This document shows positions 12,024 to 24,526 of a DNA stretch of 64,000 nt, one piece after another. The translations under genes were made by a program, and so were the position numbers. The notes under the pieces were generated by a model. The model was not told the DNA's origin and searched no databases. It was given only the letters and a program-made list of their open reading frames with translations. Each line of letters starts with the position of its first letter. The first letter of the stretch is position 1. The DNA is taken from contig JAKZAN010000004.1 in assembly GCA_023053545.1 (NCBI GenBank), positions 9,238,001 through 9,302,000 of the forward strand. Reading direction: 5' to 3'. This stretch comes from Lepidurus packardi. Its lineage: Eukaryota; Arthropoda; Branchiopoda; Notostraca; Triopsidae.

Positions 12024-12218
12024 CAAAAGGAAGGGGGGGGGGGGGGGGGGGGGGGGGGGGGAGCTGTTGGCCTTGATGAGGATGCCAAAAAGGAAGAACC
12101 TAAGACGATGTGCTATGGATATTTGGTTTGGCAAAACCACTGGGGTCCCCACCAATTAAAATTGGGACGCTCACGAGCATTTTACAAAAAAGAAAGGAAA
12201 CAATTTGACGACCCATGA
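12024..12218 (+). other. open frame running through the poly-G tract
   Basis: Starting after TAA at 12021-12023 a frame without an ATG start runs through the G run as ten glycines and continues for 51 codons to TGA at 12216-12218 (residues AVGLDEDAKKEEPK, then YGYLVWQNHWGP). A second frame over the same bases is open to TAA in the CACCAATTAA stretch. Because the G run can change length by slippage, any frame crossing it is uncertain. No family recognised; probably not a gene. Confidence 0.1.
12033..12061 (+). repeat. poly-G run, 29 bases
   Basis: Uninterrupted G from 12033 to 12061, flanked by AAAAGGAA and AGCTGTTGG. It is by far the longest G run in the window; others are 10 G near 50071-50080, 8 G at 42532-42539 and 7 G near 56316-56322. 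Such a run can form G-quadruplexes, but exact length in an assembly is unreliable. Confidence 0.98.
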
Positions 12219-13782
12219 CAGGTTTTTCTTCCGAAAGAAAGAAACACTTTTCCAGTCGCTTGTTATCCTTATAAAGACAAAGACGAGACTGCGGGAGAGA
12301 AAAAAAGAAGAAAAGAAGCAAAGTGGGTTCTGGAAAAGCTCGCTGAAGTGTCCTGCTCTTACAGATAACAATTTTTGCCCAGTTTTCTACATAAGTTTGC
12401 TACATATTTATAATAGCCATAGGATACTTAGGTGTTGAATGTGACAGGTAGGCAACAAAACTGGGCTAACAATTTATGGTGGCTATGTTTCAGTTTGCAG
12501 GCATCTTGCGAATCCCCCGGCTTATTTTTTACCCATTTAACGCCTCGGGGCCTTTCGGGGCTTCAAATGAGGACAACTAAATCGCCCACGTGGTCCTCCT
12601 CAATGGAATAGCTCTTGAGTATAATATATCTAGCTTATTTTTGTTGTTGTTACCTGTTGTGTTGCTCTTTTTCTACCCCTCAACCCTTTATGCTTTCGCC
12701 TCAAAGCCTCAAATTGCACTTGCAGAATGTAAAAAGCCCGTGTCTGACAATTCAACTTATGGTCATTATCTATCATATAATACTCTGGTGGAAGCATATT
12801 TTCAAACACCATGGCTTTACCGCACAAGTCGCTAATTATTAACTATATGGAAAAATGAAAGTAGGTCAATCGCAATGCTTTAAAGTTTAAACTTTAAATT
12901 CAAACAACGTTACCTTCGTCAGCTTATGCTTATCTTTACCCGGTTTGTCCCGTAACGTCGAATGTAGCTTATTTGAGTTATTTGATATTCACGAATATAG
13001 TTTTAATTTTGTGTTGTTCTGCCACTTGCCGTTTGCCGGCTAAAATTCCGTCCTCATAATCTGACGAACGGGTTTGGGGAGGAGGGACTATGCAAGAGAA
13101 CAACCCTACCATAATCGCAATTGTATTACGCCACTAGCGCTACTGGGAGACAATAAAGAAACAATCCACCATGCTCCCCATAGGCTCGGCATGTTAAAGT
13201 CGGCAAAATTCACAACAAGATTTCTCGAGAACCTACTTATGTATGCAGTTTTTGCTACACATTTCCTTTTCCTTTTGGATGAGCTTTAGCCAGCTTATTT
13301 CATGTGCAAAGCGAATAAGTAATTACAATTGATTATAACTTAATTTGCGTAGTACTGATCTGGAGAAGAAAACCAAGTCCTCTTCTACTTGTTAGTAGTA
13401 CGGTCAAATTTACAGTTAAAAGTTTTCATTCATAATATGTACTGGGTTTAACCAAAACGTATCCTGAGTTCCCCAAGCTAACAAGTCATCTCCTCGTAGC
13501 TAATAATCCATAACTCAATTGAAATATTTGATTACATTCTTTTTATGAATAAAGTGGCACTACGGAATTATTTCGGTAGGCTATGTAATAAATCTTTCTT
13601 TCGATTTTCAGATAAAAACGAAATAAATTTCTTTCTAAAGACACGACAAGATGTTTCGCGGTTTCCGGATCTACAGATTTTTATCTTTTTTTTGGAACAT
13701 GAAATAAGAACACATTTTTGTGACCTGCGAATTTCCCTTTGGCCCTAAAAACCTCCCTCTGTTTAGGTAATGTATGTTTCAG
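12219..13782. other. non-coding stretch with one perfect palindrome
   Basis: Short AT-rich frames only (for example 12590-12842). A perfect 20-base palindrome is listed separately at 12879-12898. No gene seen. Confidence 0.5.
12879..12898. repeat. perfect 20-bp palindrome
   Basis: TTTAAAGTTTAAACTTTAAA equals its own reverse complement. It is pure low-complexity T3A3 alternation with one G and one C. It could be a binding site for a dimeric protein or simply low-complexity sequence; nothing around it decides. Confidence 0.9.
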
Positions 13783-14024
13783 GAATTAACTGCCCTGTCA
13801 TTAGCCATTCGCTATGCCTCCGTGCTCCGTATGTTCGCTCTTTGGCCCCGGACTCCATCCATCTTAGGGTCCTTTTCTCCCTCTTTGTCTCCCTTTTCTT
13901 CCAAAGCGAGTTCACATGCGTGTTTCTTTGGGGTACGCATAATCACAGTGTTTGTATAAGTAATTGTATAGGTAAAAGCAACAAAAATAATCTTTCCTTT
14001 AAAGCCAAGAAAACAGGTGCGTAA
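13783..14024 (+). other. open patch behind an acceptor-like TTTCAG
   Basis: After TGTATGTTTCAG (ending 13782) two plus-strand frames stay open, to about 13959 and 14024. One reads ELTALSLAIRYASVLRMFAL and lies on a slightly GC-richer patch. Both frames being open shows that the patch is merely poor in stops. No family recognised; weak candidate. Confidence 0.1.
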
Positions 14025-15749
14025 TAACTAAAAGAGCCAACTGCTTTTGACCTTCTCGTCTCTTACTTTCTAGGTATATGGCATGATCCAAGCCAATGAA
14101 GCTAGTCTTAATCATCAGATATTCTCATGTTTTCTCCTCTTTCTCTGTCGTATTTTTTTTAATTTTTTACTATGCCTTCTCCATTAAGAAAATGACACAA
14201 ATGTTGGATGTCACATGATATACACTCCTCATTTAGATACCCCCAAATGGAATGGAGGGATATATGCGAGGGGACCACAGGTAAGATTGCGTGACCATAG
14301 AGTTCACCCCTGCAAACATATATCTGCGAGACATGATAGGCACAGCACATGCCATCGTGTCTTAATGTGCACTAAACACTATGCAGCGGCAGAGACGGAT
14401 AAGAAAAACCATAAAAATAACGGAGTTATTACTTCTGCCAATGATGATGCTACGAGTCAAGAATTATAAGGCTAGCCCCTCTGGCTATATTACCCAAGGT
14501 CCTTTCTCGTTGAACAGGCAGATGTTTAGAACTAGAGCATCTGCTAAAAATAGTCCAGGAACAAAAAAAATCAGCTGTACGTGAAGGATGGCAATACAAT
14601 GGCAGGTAAACATAAGCTCATTACAAGTCTGTTGATGTTATTACCGAAGATTCAATACATACTGCCCGCTAAAAAGCTGAATTGCAGTAAGTTGTGATCC
14701 TAGCCTAGGAGATTGGGGAAGGGTTTTCAACGGTACAAAATATTACATATTGTCGACTTTTTACCACAAAGTCACTTTGATTGTAACATTCATAAAAAGT
14801 GGACCCGGATTCTTCATGATATAAGCTTTCACTGGGCATGCATGGGAAAACCTATGCCCAATATCAAAACTCATTAAAGAAAACGGTTTATTGTTGCAAT
14901 CACAAAAGTACCTCATATAATGCCTATTGAAGGTGGAAGAAAACAGGACAATGTCATCGATTTAGATTTGTTTCACCAAGTAATTCAAAAATATACACAA
15001 CAAAAGGCTGCAGACTTGCACTCTGTCCATGTAGGCAAATTTATTTCGCATAATTTTCCTGTATTTTCCTATATAAATGTCCTATATTTTCAGCTAATTT
15101 CAGATGGTTTTTCCTAGACGATAAAATGACTACCCAAATAAAAAACTTGATTGACTTGTACAGAGTAAGTACTTGTTGAGACGTGTGGTCCGATTGCTGT
15201 CCATAATTTGGTTAGGACCGTGTTAGTTTAAATTCGCGAAGTCAATTTTAGCACACTGAAGTGAAAAACACGGCTACAGCGCCTAAAAAAAGAACACGAA
15301 GAGGAACCAGACGCTTCAACCAAGGACGACCACTTTTTGTTTCCTTGAAAATCCCACCAATGACACGCAAACTACAATGAAAACCTTCGAAGAAACAAGA
15401 AAATGCGCGGGTTATGGAAGTGCCAAATTATTTTTATCCCTTTCTCACCCCATCGCTTTGCAAACTCGTGAAATATATACATACTCTGCTGGTTAGCACA
15501 CTAGCAATTTTAATAACTGTAACGTTATGATTTCTCCAAGTTTTTCCAAAAAAAGCTGCTTTGGATAAGTTGTCAAAGCACTGAAACGAGGCAAAGTTTT
15601 ATTACAAAGTTGATTTACAGTTTTGGTCAGGAACCGTATAACCTGCCCGTGCTTTCGTTGCAGTTCGGGTATAATTCTGGCGCTTAGCGAAATCCAAGTG
15701 CTCGTAAAAAAAAATAATTCCACTTTTGTTAACTGTCTTTTTTTTACAG
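14025..15749. other. non-coding stretch, no gene seen
   Basis: Frames of 60-88 codons at 14159-14584, 14920-15117 and 15493-15759 are unremarkable. The stretch ends in AACTGTCTTTTTTTTACAG (15731-15749), one of the best-looking 3' splice sites in the window, with a TTAAC branch-point-like word just before it. Confidence 0.5.
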
Positions 15750-15826
15750 GGGGTTCCAAACAGCAATTACATATGCAACAGGACTCCTCCTTGGGAGGGA
15801 ATTTGAGTCAGACGCATAAACAGTAG
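15750..15826 (+). other. sequence after a strong 3' splice-site match
   Basis: Following TTTTTTTTACAG at 15738-15749 all three frames are open for 18-24 codons; one ends in a stop at 15824-15826 after residues QQLHMQQDSSLGG. The splice signal is good but the coding evidence is weak, and no upstream donor can be paired with it. It could be a terminal exon or part of a non-coding transcript. Confidence 0.12.
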
Positions 15827-18335
15827 AAGAAATAAGGAAACATAAAAGGAGATGATGTATAGCCAAATTTTCTTCGAACCCAACAACCAAAAATTTAAAA
15901 GCCTAAGTTGCTCTTTAGCTCTACAGCTTCAGATCGGACTGAAAAAATAAATAAAAATACGGCGGGATTAGCTTTTTATGGTGCTAGATGTCTTATTATA
16001 TAACTCTTGAATATTATATGGCATTAGAAGGTGTGAAGTGTGGATGCGAAAACGACTAAGGTTGTTTACGTGTCCAACCTTGGGTCCAAGAATAAATCCT
16101 TTCTGGTTCGCTCTCTTACTCCAAAATGATCAAACACAACACGATTCGCCGAACATGAAGTATATACTGCATCAATCAGTAAAAAGGCACTAACATACGA
16201 TAAAATGTGAGCTTACAAAAACTAAGCTATACATTTTCCAAGAATTTCCAAGGTGTGTGAATAACAAAACTGCAGAATTACTGGGCGTTACGTTGATATT
16301 ATCGTTGGCTCTTGCAGATTGTCACCAAAGTGTTTCCCGAAGGGGTTTTTTATTGCCTTGTCCAAACCTGCGTTTATGGCATTGCGAATCAGATGCTCAC
16401 ATTTGAAAGAATTCCCCCGTAAGAAAATAAACAGAAATACTGCAAGTTTACCTACTCCATGAACTCACTTAAAAACGTGTTACCCTTTATTCCAAGTTAC
16501 GCCCAAAACGCGCGAAATCATTTGCAATTGATTCTTGGCATACATTTATGCTATCAAATTGGAGAAAAAAGGAAGCGAAAACTAAGTCAAGCTGACAGTA
16601 AGAAGCATTGCCATTTGATTTATTGTTGACAGCTTTGATTTACTCTTAATTTATTCCCGTGAAGTAACTCACAAAGCGCTCATAGTTTACGACAAGATAG
16701 TCCATATCCCTGCCAGAATTTGGAAAGCCCCATGAAACAATAGGGTGAAACCAGCTGAAAAGCACTGATTTTGCCTTTGATCTGGCCCACTGAACATTCA
16801 ACTAAACCCAGCTTAACCATGTAATATAGCACAATAACAACTTTACAGATAAGTTTCCGTAAGTTTCGGACTGAACTCAAAAGACTGGACCCGATTTTAG
16901 TTCCGCTGAGAAACTTCCAAAGGAAAATCTTTCACCAAATCTTCTTTGTATTCGTTTCAAATAGACAAAACCTCGATTTCGCCAACTCCGTGCTTTACCG
17001 AAAACCTTGTCTTTTTCTTAAAGTATAAGGAATTCAGCTCAATCGATCAATTTCCTTCGCAACATGTTCCAAGTGCTCGAAAACCAAACAAAAAAGACAC
17101 TGAAAGAAACAATAACAATTCTGTTAACGAAACAGCTTTACGCTTTGTATGCAGTTAAACGATTTCTGATTTTTCATTGTCTTATAAAAGGGATTCGTAT
17201 AACTTTCGCAATGCTGAACACGTTGTCTGTAAGCTGTCCAAAAAGAAATGACCGGCTAATTTATACGTAGCCGAGTCTGTACTTTCTTGCGAGTTCATGG
17301 AGTCCATCAGTTCGGATCATCTGACAAAGCAACCTTATATGATACTTGTTACGGTCTCCATCACCTCCATGGGAAATGAAACTTGATTCTTTCCTTCGCG
17401 ACCATAAAGTATATATACACACAAGACGTTTCTTGACAACTGCCAAGGGCTTATTCGCATTTCTAGTTCTGACACAATCTATATAGACGTATATATAGTA
17501 CCAGTACTTTTTCGGTCCTGGTTGGTTGGATTGGCTTCAAAACAATAGAATTCACTGTGGTATAGACGGAAAACGTTTGGTGTGTTTTGTCTTTTTTCCC
17601 TCTTTCCTGTTCTGCTTTTATTTTTGCAATAAAAAAAATAACGCAGTAAGAAAAGATGAGAAATTCTGCTTTTTACTCCGTAAAAGTTGACATAAAAAGG
17701 ATTTTACGATAAGAAAAAGGTGTTAACAACACCATGTGTAATAACAAAGTGCTAATTTAAATCGACGACTACAACGCGTGAATGACGGATGCAGTTGACT
17801 TTCGAGGACAAATGGTGACAAAATATATGTCGCTTTTTTCGCTTTTTGTTTTCTTCCTTTTCCTTTGTTGTTCTACAAAAAGATTCGCACACGACATACA
17901 TATCCAAATAGGGTCTGGGCCAACCAGTGCGCTGTTCCTGGTATCAATTTCGACAGTGCGAAAGTAACCGACCAACAGTAAAGTATTTGTAGCTCCCGTA
18001 TTACTTAGCTTTCTATGCCACGATATTGCGGGGAACGGAGAAGCACCCAGATACGTAATCAATTACACAAGCTTTTCCGAGGTTGCTTTACAGTAATGTA
18101 GGTCATAGACATTACGGAGGGCAAGATCTATTTACTTTTTTTGGCTTTTTCTATTTTCAGTTAGACAAATCAGAGCAAAACCGCCTTCCACTAAACAAAA
18201 CTTTACTGTATTTTTTAAGTTAAATTTGCTGTAAAGTAATAAAAGAGATGTAACATTGTCCTGCTTCCTTTGTTTATGCGCAGAAACAAAGCGCGTTCAT
18301 ATACATCCATGCAAAGCATTGGGCGCTCCTAGCGG
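15827..18335. other. non-coding stretch, no gene seen
   Basis: AT-rich sequence with short frames at 16680-17446 and 17769-18062 (97 codons, minus). None is recognisable. No long repeats. Confidence 0.55.
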
Positions 18336-18355
18336 TAGCTTGTTGTAACAAGCTA
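18336..18355. repeat. short hairpin, 9-bp arms and 2-base loop
   Basis: TAGCTTGTT at 18336-18344 and AACAAGCTA at 18347-18355 are exact reverse complements around GT. A partial repeat of the neighbouring TACGGGAG word follows about 50 bases on. Small and possibly coincidental. Confidence 0.85.
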
Positions 18356-18619
18356 AGTTGTACGGGAGCCTTTAAGGTACAGATTTCGCTTCTAGATCGT
18401 ACAAGCTACGGGAGGCTGTAAAAACTGTCCTTCTTACACTCGGATTATTCCCAAAAATCTCATCAGGGCAGAATTTGTTACTATGAAAAAAAGGAAAATA
18501 AGGAATTTACTATTCGATAAAGTATCCTGAACAACCCGTTATCCCAATAATTTATTTGTTCTAAAACGCAATCAATACAGACACTGTTCGTTTGCGAAAA
18601 TCACTGTCCAATGTTATCT

Positions 18620-18655
18620 GTATCGAATATCAGAACGTGTATCGAATATCAGAAC
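18620..18655 (+). repeat. 19-bp tandem duplication
   Basis: GTATCGAATATCAGAAC occurs at 18620-18636 and again at 18639-18655, separated by two bases. Exact copies. Confidence 0.95.
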
Positions 18656-19068
18656 ATGTCTACCGCACATCGCCAAAAGAATAATTTCTTCTATAATTTG
18701 TTCCAGAAATTGTTGAGAAAAATGCAGCGCATTCTTAAGACAATTACAGTAAATCGAGACAGACGTTCTTCACTTTTTTGCTGCTTCTCAATTGAGAAGG
18801 CAACAAGATTAGAAGTACCATTAAAAAGCGCCAAAGTACTTCCTAGCCACAGATAAGAGCCCATTTTAAGTACACTAAGAAGGCTTTTCTAACATTATAA
18901 AAAAGAAACGAAGTTCTCAATCACCCGGCACACAATGGGTCATAAAACAGTGGCTGGGTTGCAGTTTTTTGGGTAAAACAGTGGGAAAATGGGGGCTTAC
19001 GAGGTATTACATACTGTGTTATAGCCCAGTTTTTAACGGTCTGCAATTAAGACGCAACATGAGGAACG
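18656..19068. other. non-coding stretch, no gene seen
   Basis: No RNA gene or convincing frame. No AATAAA on the minus strand was obvious just past the end of the 19.07-19.66 kb frame. Confidence 0.5.
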
Positions 19069-19659
19069 CTAATACGGGAGGAAAGCATTGTCAAATACGT
19101 GGCAATTATTATTCTGTTCTTTCTTACTTTTCTTTATGTTATAAGAAAAGGAAGTACCGTGCACTAAAAAACGATCACGCAAAAATAAAAAGGAGCATGA
19201 GATGAAAGTAACGAGTAACTTTTGGCGACACAACGTATCTATCTCGTTTTTAAATGCTGATACATTGGGAACTGGTGGAGTGGCAGCAAAACCATTTGGA
19301 ATTCTTAATGATCGACAAGTTTCTCGGAATTGTGCTGGGTTCCAAGAAGGACTTATTCGGTGTTTCCTAAAGATAAGAACACCACGCGATGTACATGGCA
19401 CGTTATATCCAAAGCGGTTTGACTCAAGAGAATCGACTTTTGGAGTCTTCGGATTCTTTTGTGCTTTGCTTCCATCGCTTTTAATATATTGCTGTATTGC
19501 AATCTTAAGTAACAGCTCAGATCGAGTGTCACAATGAGCTTCTATAACACTATCGTTTTTAGCTGCCTTGGATATCAAGGCACAAGGCGGCCAAAAGCGG
19601 CAATACATATGTGCTAACACCGACAACTTCATTCTCGCATTTTTATGCACCTTTACCAT
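19069..19659 (-). CDS. longest open frame of the window: hypothetical protein, 196 aa from first ATG
   Basis: The frame is open from about 19705 down to TAG at 19071-19069. Its first ATG is at 19659-19657, giving 196 residues; a GTG at 19692 would give 207, but ATG is the likelier eukaryotic start. The ATG context (CGTATGG) has a favourable +4 G and a poor -3. By a hand estimate, at 38-41% G+C about 0.01 such frames are expected in 64 kb, so it is the least chance-like frame here. The protein is basic, contains a proline-containing stretch (NGFAATPPVPNVSAF) and one hydrophobic segment near the C-terminus (LLVTFISCSFLFL, followed by charged residues), and shows no signal peptide or recognised domain. 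The opposite strand is also open at 19202-19537, so low local stop density is an alternative. Intron-free; no function assigned. Confidence 0.22.
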   Translation of the reverse strand: MVKVHKNARMKLSVLAHMYCRFWPPCALISKAAKNDSVIEAHCDTRSELLLKIAIQQYIKSDGSKAQKNPKTPKVDSLESNRFGYNVPCTSRGVLIFRKHRISPSWNPAQFRETCRSLRIPNGFAATPPVPNVSAFKNEIDTLCRQKLLVTFISCSFLFLRDRFLVHGTSFSYNIKKSKKEQNNNCHVFDNAFLPY

Positions 19660-22296
19660 ACGTGGATTTTTATTACGGTAAGACGAGGACACGCTGAAAT
19701 CAAAAGGTCAGCTCTGGTACACCTTGATGGCAGAAGCGAGTGATTTAACAGGCCGCATTACAGCTCATAAAACGAGACGGGAATAATAAAAAAAAATTTC
19801 GAGTCCTTTTTTTTGTTGCTTTTGTTCCTGATATTCAAGTTCCCAAGCCGCGTTCAAGGTGAAAACTACTGACATACAAAAGATCGTAGCGTCATAGGTC
19901 ATCCACGCTTTTGGGGTCGGGTAATGATACTTTTATTATCTACATTGTCTTGGGCTTCATGGTACAGCTCTTAGGATTTCTTTTCGTTATTACTAAACAT
20001 CAGAGAAAAAGATTTAAGCTAGAAATAAAACAATTTACTTGCCCAATCTGCCAAGAACGCGCGCGCGGCTTCTAAAGAAAGTCTCACTAAAAGTTGCGTA
20101 AAAGTTAAAACGACCTTGCAACCATTTCGGAGCCTTTTTTTAATTAGGATGGTAAATTTCCTCTTGGTAAACTGTATTATAGAAGCCAACTGCTTTTCAA
20201 TTGGGATTCTATCGCTTGCAGCTGTCGATTCTTATTACCAGCCATTTCCAAACCTTTGGAGGTTTAGGATATATTAACACTGCTCGAGGAAGTCTATAGA
20301 AGAGATTGTTAAAAGAGTGGAAGATCACGCTTTCTGATATATTTATAGTTTAAGATTTCAGGGCTTTTTTTTGCTTATGTTCTGAAATTCAGGAGGTTGG
20401 AGGAGAATTGCGCACTACTTCCGTCTTTTTGCTGACTCACGAAACCAATTAAGGACATTGAGATCCTCCATGGGAGGCATGGGTTACCTCACAATTAATA
20501 CACTTAACTCTACGTCACATCTCTTTGTGGGAACAAGCATCGTATTCTTATGAGTGGAGCCAGATCATTCTGCTCTTTTTCACTCCATTATGTTCCCTTG
20601 AGAGAACTAATAAAGCATCTGGAACAGAAAAAGAGTAAAATTGATCTATAAATGCGCAGCCTAAACTTCAAAGAAATGATTTTTCAATAATTTGCTTTCT
20701 AGATTGTGGCCAAAGAAAAGAGTTGGAGCGTTCCCGAAAGAAAAAGAAGGTACACTTGGCAGTATTGCTTTTCGCAACTAAGAACAGGATTAACCAGATT
20801 GTACGTTAAGGAAATTAATGCCGCATAACTTGTTCGAAAATAGCAACATGAGCTCAGAGATTACAGTCTAGGATCGGTTTATTTTAACACATATTTCCCG
20901 ACCCGCCAGATGTACATTACTTAAATTGTTTTGACACTGGCACGCAGCTCAGCTACTCCTTGGAAGTTAATGAGCACGGAAGATATTGAAAGACGAAGTA
21001 GAACAAGACCTAAAGTTTGCCATGTTAGCCTCGAAAATTAAGGGAAAAAAGAAACCAACAAGCATCGTTCTAAGGTCTTGATTAAAGTCAATCACGTCAC
21101 TTTCGCGGTTCACCTCAAGAAGTTTCCTTCGACAATCTCGTTCCCTTCGAATTGAGACTTTTATGGGATCGCAAACTGTAACGACTTAATGCTACCACGT
21201 CCTTTTTTCGCCACACGTCTAACCTTGTGGCCCTGCTTTCTTGGATTAGATTACCATGTGTGGAAAGGATTTTCGTCTTCCAAACCAATGATGTGCAAAA
21301 GCGCCAACGCGCTCCTTTTCTACGAGAGTTATATTGGGAACCCCGCCTTCCCAATAGCCTTTTCGCACCTAACGACCTCTTCATTCATTGAAAGAAATGC
21401 CCGCCGAAGTTCTTTTATGTTACTGAAATTCTTTTCTTCTTTTCGCTCTCGAACATTTATAACCTGTATTTCGCCATTCTTTTAACGTTGGCAATTAAAC
21501 AGTCCGGTAAAAAAGGATCATAAAATTAGTGCCTTTGTTGTTCTTTTTGGACAGTAGCTTGTAATTAAAAACTTAAATTTTATTATTTGAGGTCAAGAAA
21601 TACTTACTGTAATATACGTTTTGCGTTAATGGGAATGTTTGGTTTAAGCTTAGGTTTAAGGAAAATCCCTTTTCAATGAAGGAATAAAAATGCGTTTAGT
21701 CCCCCGATGGACAATTTTCTTTTCTAAGGTACTAAAAAGCGTTTCATGAGACTGGCTAATGAAAGGGTTCCAAGCCAAAACGCAGTTGGACGTTTTTAAT
21801 GATCACGTTTGACGCTATGACAGCTCAAAGCTCTTCCTCGAAACTCCCTTCCTATTCTCTTTCCTCTCGCGCTCCCTTCGCTACATACATTACGTTTTAT
21901 CGTACGCGAATGATTACGGGTTGCTTGTTAAGATTTTTTTTTTGGTTAAGTTTTGGTCGATGTTTCTTTCCCCTGTTTAGGACTTCCTACAAAAACAACC
22001 TCAAAGGCCGGATAGGAAGTTCTCTTAAAAAGCACGTCTTAATTGTCCTGTCGTTTCAAATGAGCGCCAAATTGCTCAGGAAAAGCTTTCAGGCATGGTT
22101 TGCTGCTATACAGTATACCTTTTAGACAGTAATTAGAACTTGTAAACCAAAACGAACTAGATGTGGGAAACTACTGGTCGTAAGTTATACACCAGCCAAA
22201 AGTCGATCATTAACAACTTACCGAGATGGAAAAGTCTTAAAAAGGCGGCTACTTAATGAGTCACAATGAATTAAAATCCCAGTTTATAGAGCGAAA

Positions 22297-22351
22297 ACCT
22301 TTCAAACTTTTCCAAATCATTTAATTTCCCAACAGGGCAGGTTTGAAAGGT
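22297..22351. repeat. inverted repeat, 11-bp arms
   Basis: ACCTTTCAAAC at 22297-22307 pairs exactly with GTTTGAAAGGT at 22341-22351 across a 33-base loop. No other transposon hallmark is visible. Confidence 0.85.
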
Positions 22352-23160
22352 GGAAAACCCTTATTCGGATTTCTTTCCGTTTTTTTTTTCTTCCAATTGG
22401 ATCATGTCCTGCATGCATAAAACGAGACTGGCAAAAAAAAATTCAGAACCTGTGTAGAAGTTGTAAAAAGAAAACCCTTGATGCAGCCGAAGCCCGATAT
22501 TAGAACAAAGAGGCAGTTGTTTCCGAATGATTTTGACATATGGAAACTTGTGGTATGGGTATTTTGTCTTCTTACCAACCGTCTCCCTCTGCCAATGGGA
22601 AGGGCTGTACAGCCTTACTTCGGTTCAAATTTTTGTCTTTCTCGCCCCCACAGTCTGTGGGCAGTCAAAACATTTCATTTTTAGTTCAATCTGTTAAAAT
22701 GCCATAAAATGTATTATTTGTGCTTTAAAATGTATAGACTGTCAATGTACGAATATAAACTTGAATATTAACTCTGTCATCATGGCAGTTTTTTGATTAA
22801 CTAAGTTTTTTGCATATATCTGTTAGAACAAATTCCCTTTCACACGAAAAAATAGTCCAGTCCCTTCGGTTTCATGTTAAGGGGGTTTCACTGTACTTAA
22901 GAAATAGGTTCTCGAGAACCCTTTTTCTGAATTTTACCGATTTAACAGGCTAGCTGCCTATGCCGAGGTATGCTAAGGTTATACGAGAGCCTTCAGGAAG
23001 ATTGATAAAAAACCCCACAAAAAACAACATAAACCCCCCCTAACAAAAGAAATCTAGGGATGTCTCTCATGAATACGAAAGTCTTCTACCTTATGTAACG
23101 TAAAATCTGTTCAATGCTGCGGCACACGGTAGCGTACAGCACCGGCTAACGTCAATCTAG

Positions 23161-23213
23161 GTCTCATATAAGGCAAGCTGGGGCAAAAAACCACGACCTG
23201 TCCTATATGAGAC
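23161..23213. repeat. inverted repeat, 10-bp arms
   Basis: GTCTCATATA at 23161-23170 pairs exactly with TATATGAGAC at 23204-23213; pairing can be extended inward as AGG/CC with one bulge. The loop is about 33 bases. Could be a structured RNA stem or a decayed foldback. Confidence 0.85.
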
Positions 23214-24526
23214 GGATTAGTACTAGACATTGTCATATCTTATCGACCTTTACCGCTCAAGAACACAATATGTATTCCTGTTTTACAAAGCCTGCTCAAA
23301 CTAGACATACAACCCTCCTTACGTCCTCAGTGACCCCGTGAGACGAACCCCAACATATTAGGAGGAACGATTTCCGCGACGAAGACAAAAACAGCCATTT
23401 AAATGAGCTTTCAATTAGTGTAAGAAAGAAGTAATTAGTTAGAAGCTTACAAAAAGAAAAAACAAGCTCCTGTTCCTTTTTTTCCCATACGTTGAGAATG
23501 AATTAAAATATAGCAAGCTCCATGCCTTTTAAGCATATAAACATATTGGGGAGCACTATCTAATAAATAGCGCATTCAAGTTTCCCTACTTTGTAATCCT
23601 GCACCATGTCTAAAACTTTCTTCTTCTCCAATTCCTGGGAAATCCTGTGAATTTCAAAATGCCGGTCATAGTAGCTAAATCATGTCCAATCTATCTAATT
23701 AAAACCCAATACTGTTTCTTTCTAGAGATTTTAAAACGTGTCAAAAATCGGTTTAGAAGCCCAGACCCCAAGACAGCCGTTATATATCGTGGTGAACATA
23801 CGTGATTAGTGTCAGTACGGTGTTGGCACCAAATTAGGAAAATCTTACTAGTGTTCATATATAGTAACGGCACAAAAAAAGAGAAAGAGACAGAGAGAGC
23901 GAGACTTTTAGCGAGCGAGAAGACTGGCAAACGTTTTTTTATCAACCCCCCTTCGAAAAAAAGAAAAAACTTTGACAGCGCAACCTCAAAAAATGTCTGC
24001 AGAAAGGACGGGCTGCAAAAATACGACACGCCGTTTAGCCTAGCTTCCAGTTTGGTACAGGTTTACCGGGCACGCTTGAAGAATACATCCCTTCTAAGCC
24101 TCGTACCCAATGGCCTGGTAGCCGACAGAACTTGGAAACTCAGTTCCATAAAAATCTGGTTAAGTTTCAAAGGGGGCGAAAAAGTAAATCTCCTGGGTAA
24201 AAACTCGCTGTCCGAGGTCTGCATCTTATGACCGCATATCCTTCTAATGCAGCGTTACATTCCTTCCTGGAATTGTTTTTAAAGAAATTTTAAAAAACGC
24301 CCCCAAAATACATACCTATTCTCGTCTTAATTTATTAAGGACTCGTGAAGCCTCCCTTACCTGTTTTTTTTTTTCTTTCTTAGTAATCAAGCGAACGAGT
24401 AATAGCTTTTTACACTTTCTAGAGCAGCAGTTGCATTCTTTTTAGTGATACGGTATTGTTTAAGCAAGAAACAAAGTTTTTTTTTTATCTGATAACAACG
24501 AATGCTGCTCCTGTGCTCAGCTCAAG

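Larger units (their letters stand above)
19710..24526. other. non-coding stretch, no gene seen
   Basis: Contains frames of up to 140 codons (23809-24231 plus; 21799-22125 plus; 23691-24029 minus), within the range expected by chance in a window this size, and no recognisable motif. Two small inverted repeats are listed separately. Confidence 0.5.

Noticed and set aside
23809-24231. 140-codon plus-strand frame as a gene
   Set aside because: Within chance expectation and without recognisable motifs; opposite strand also partly open.
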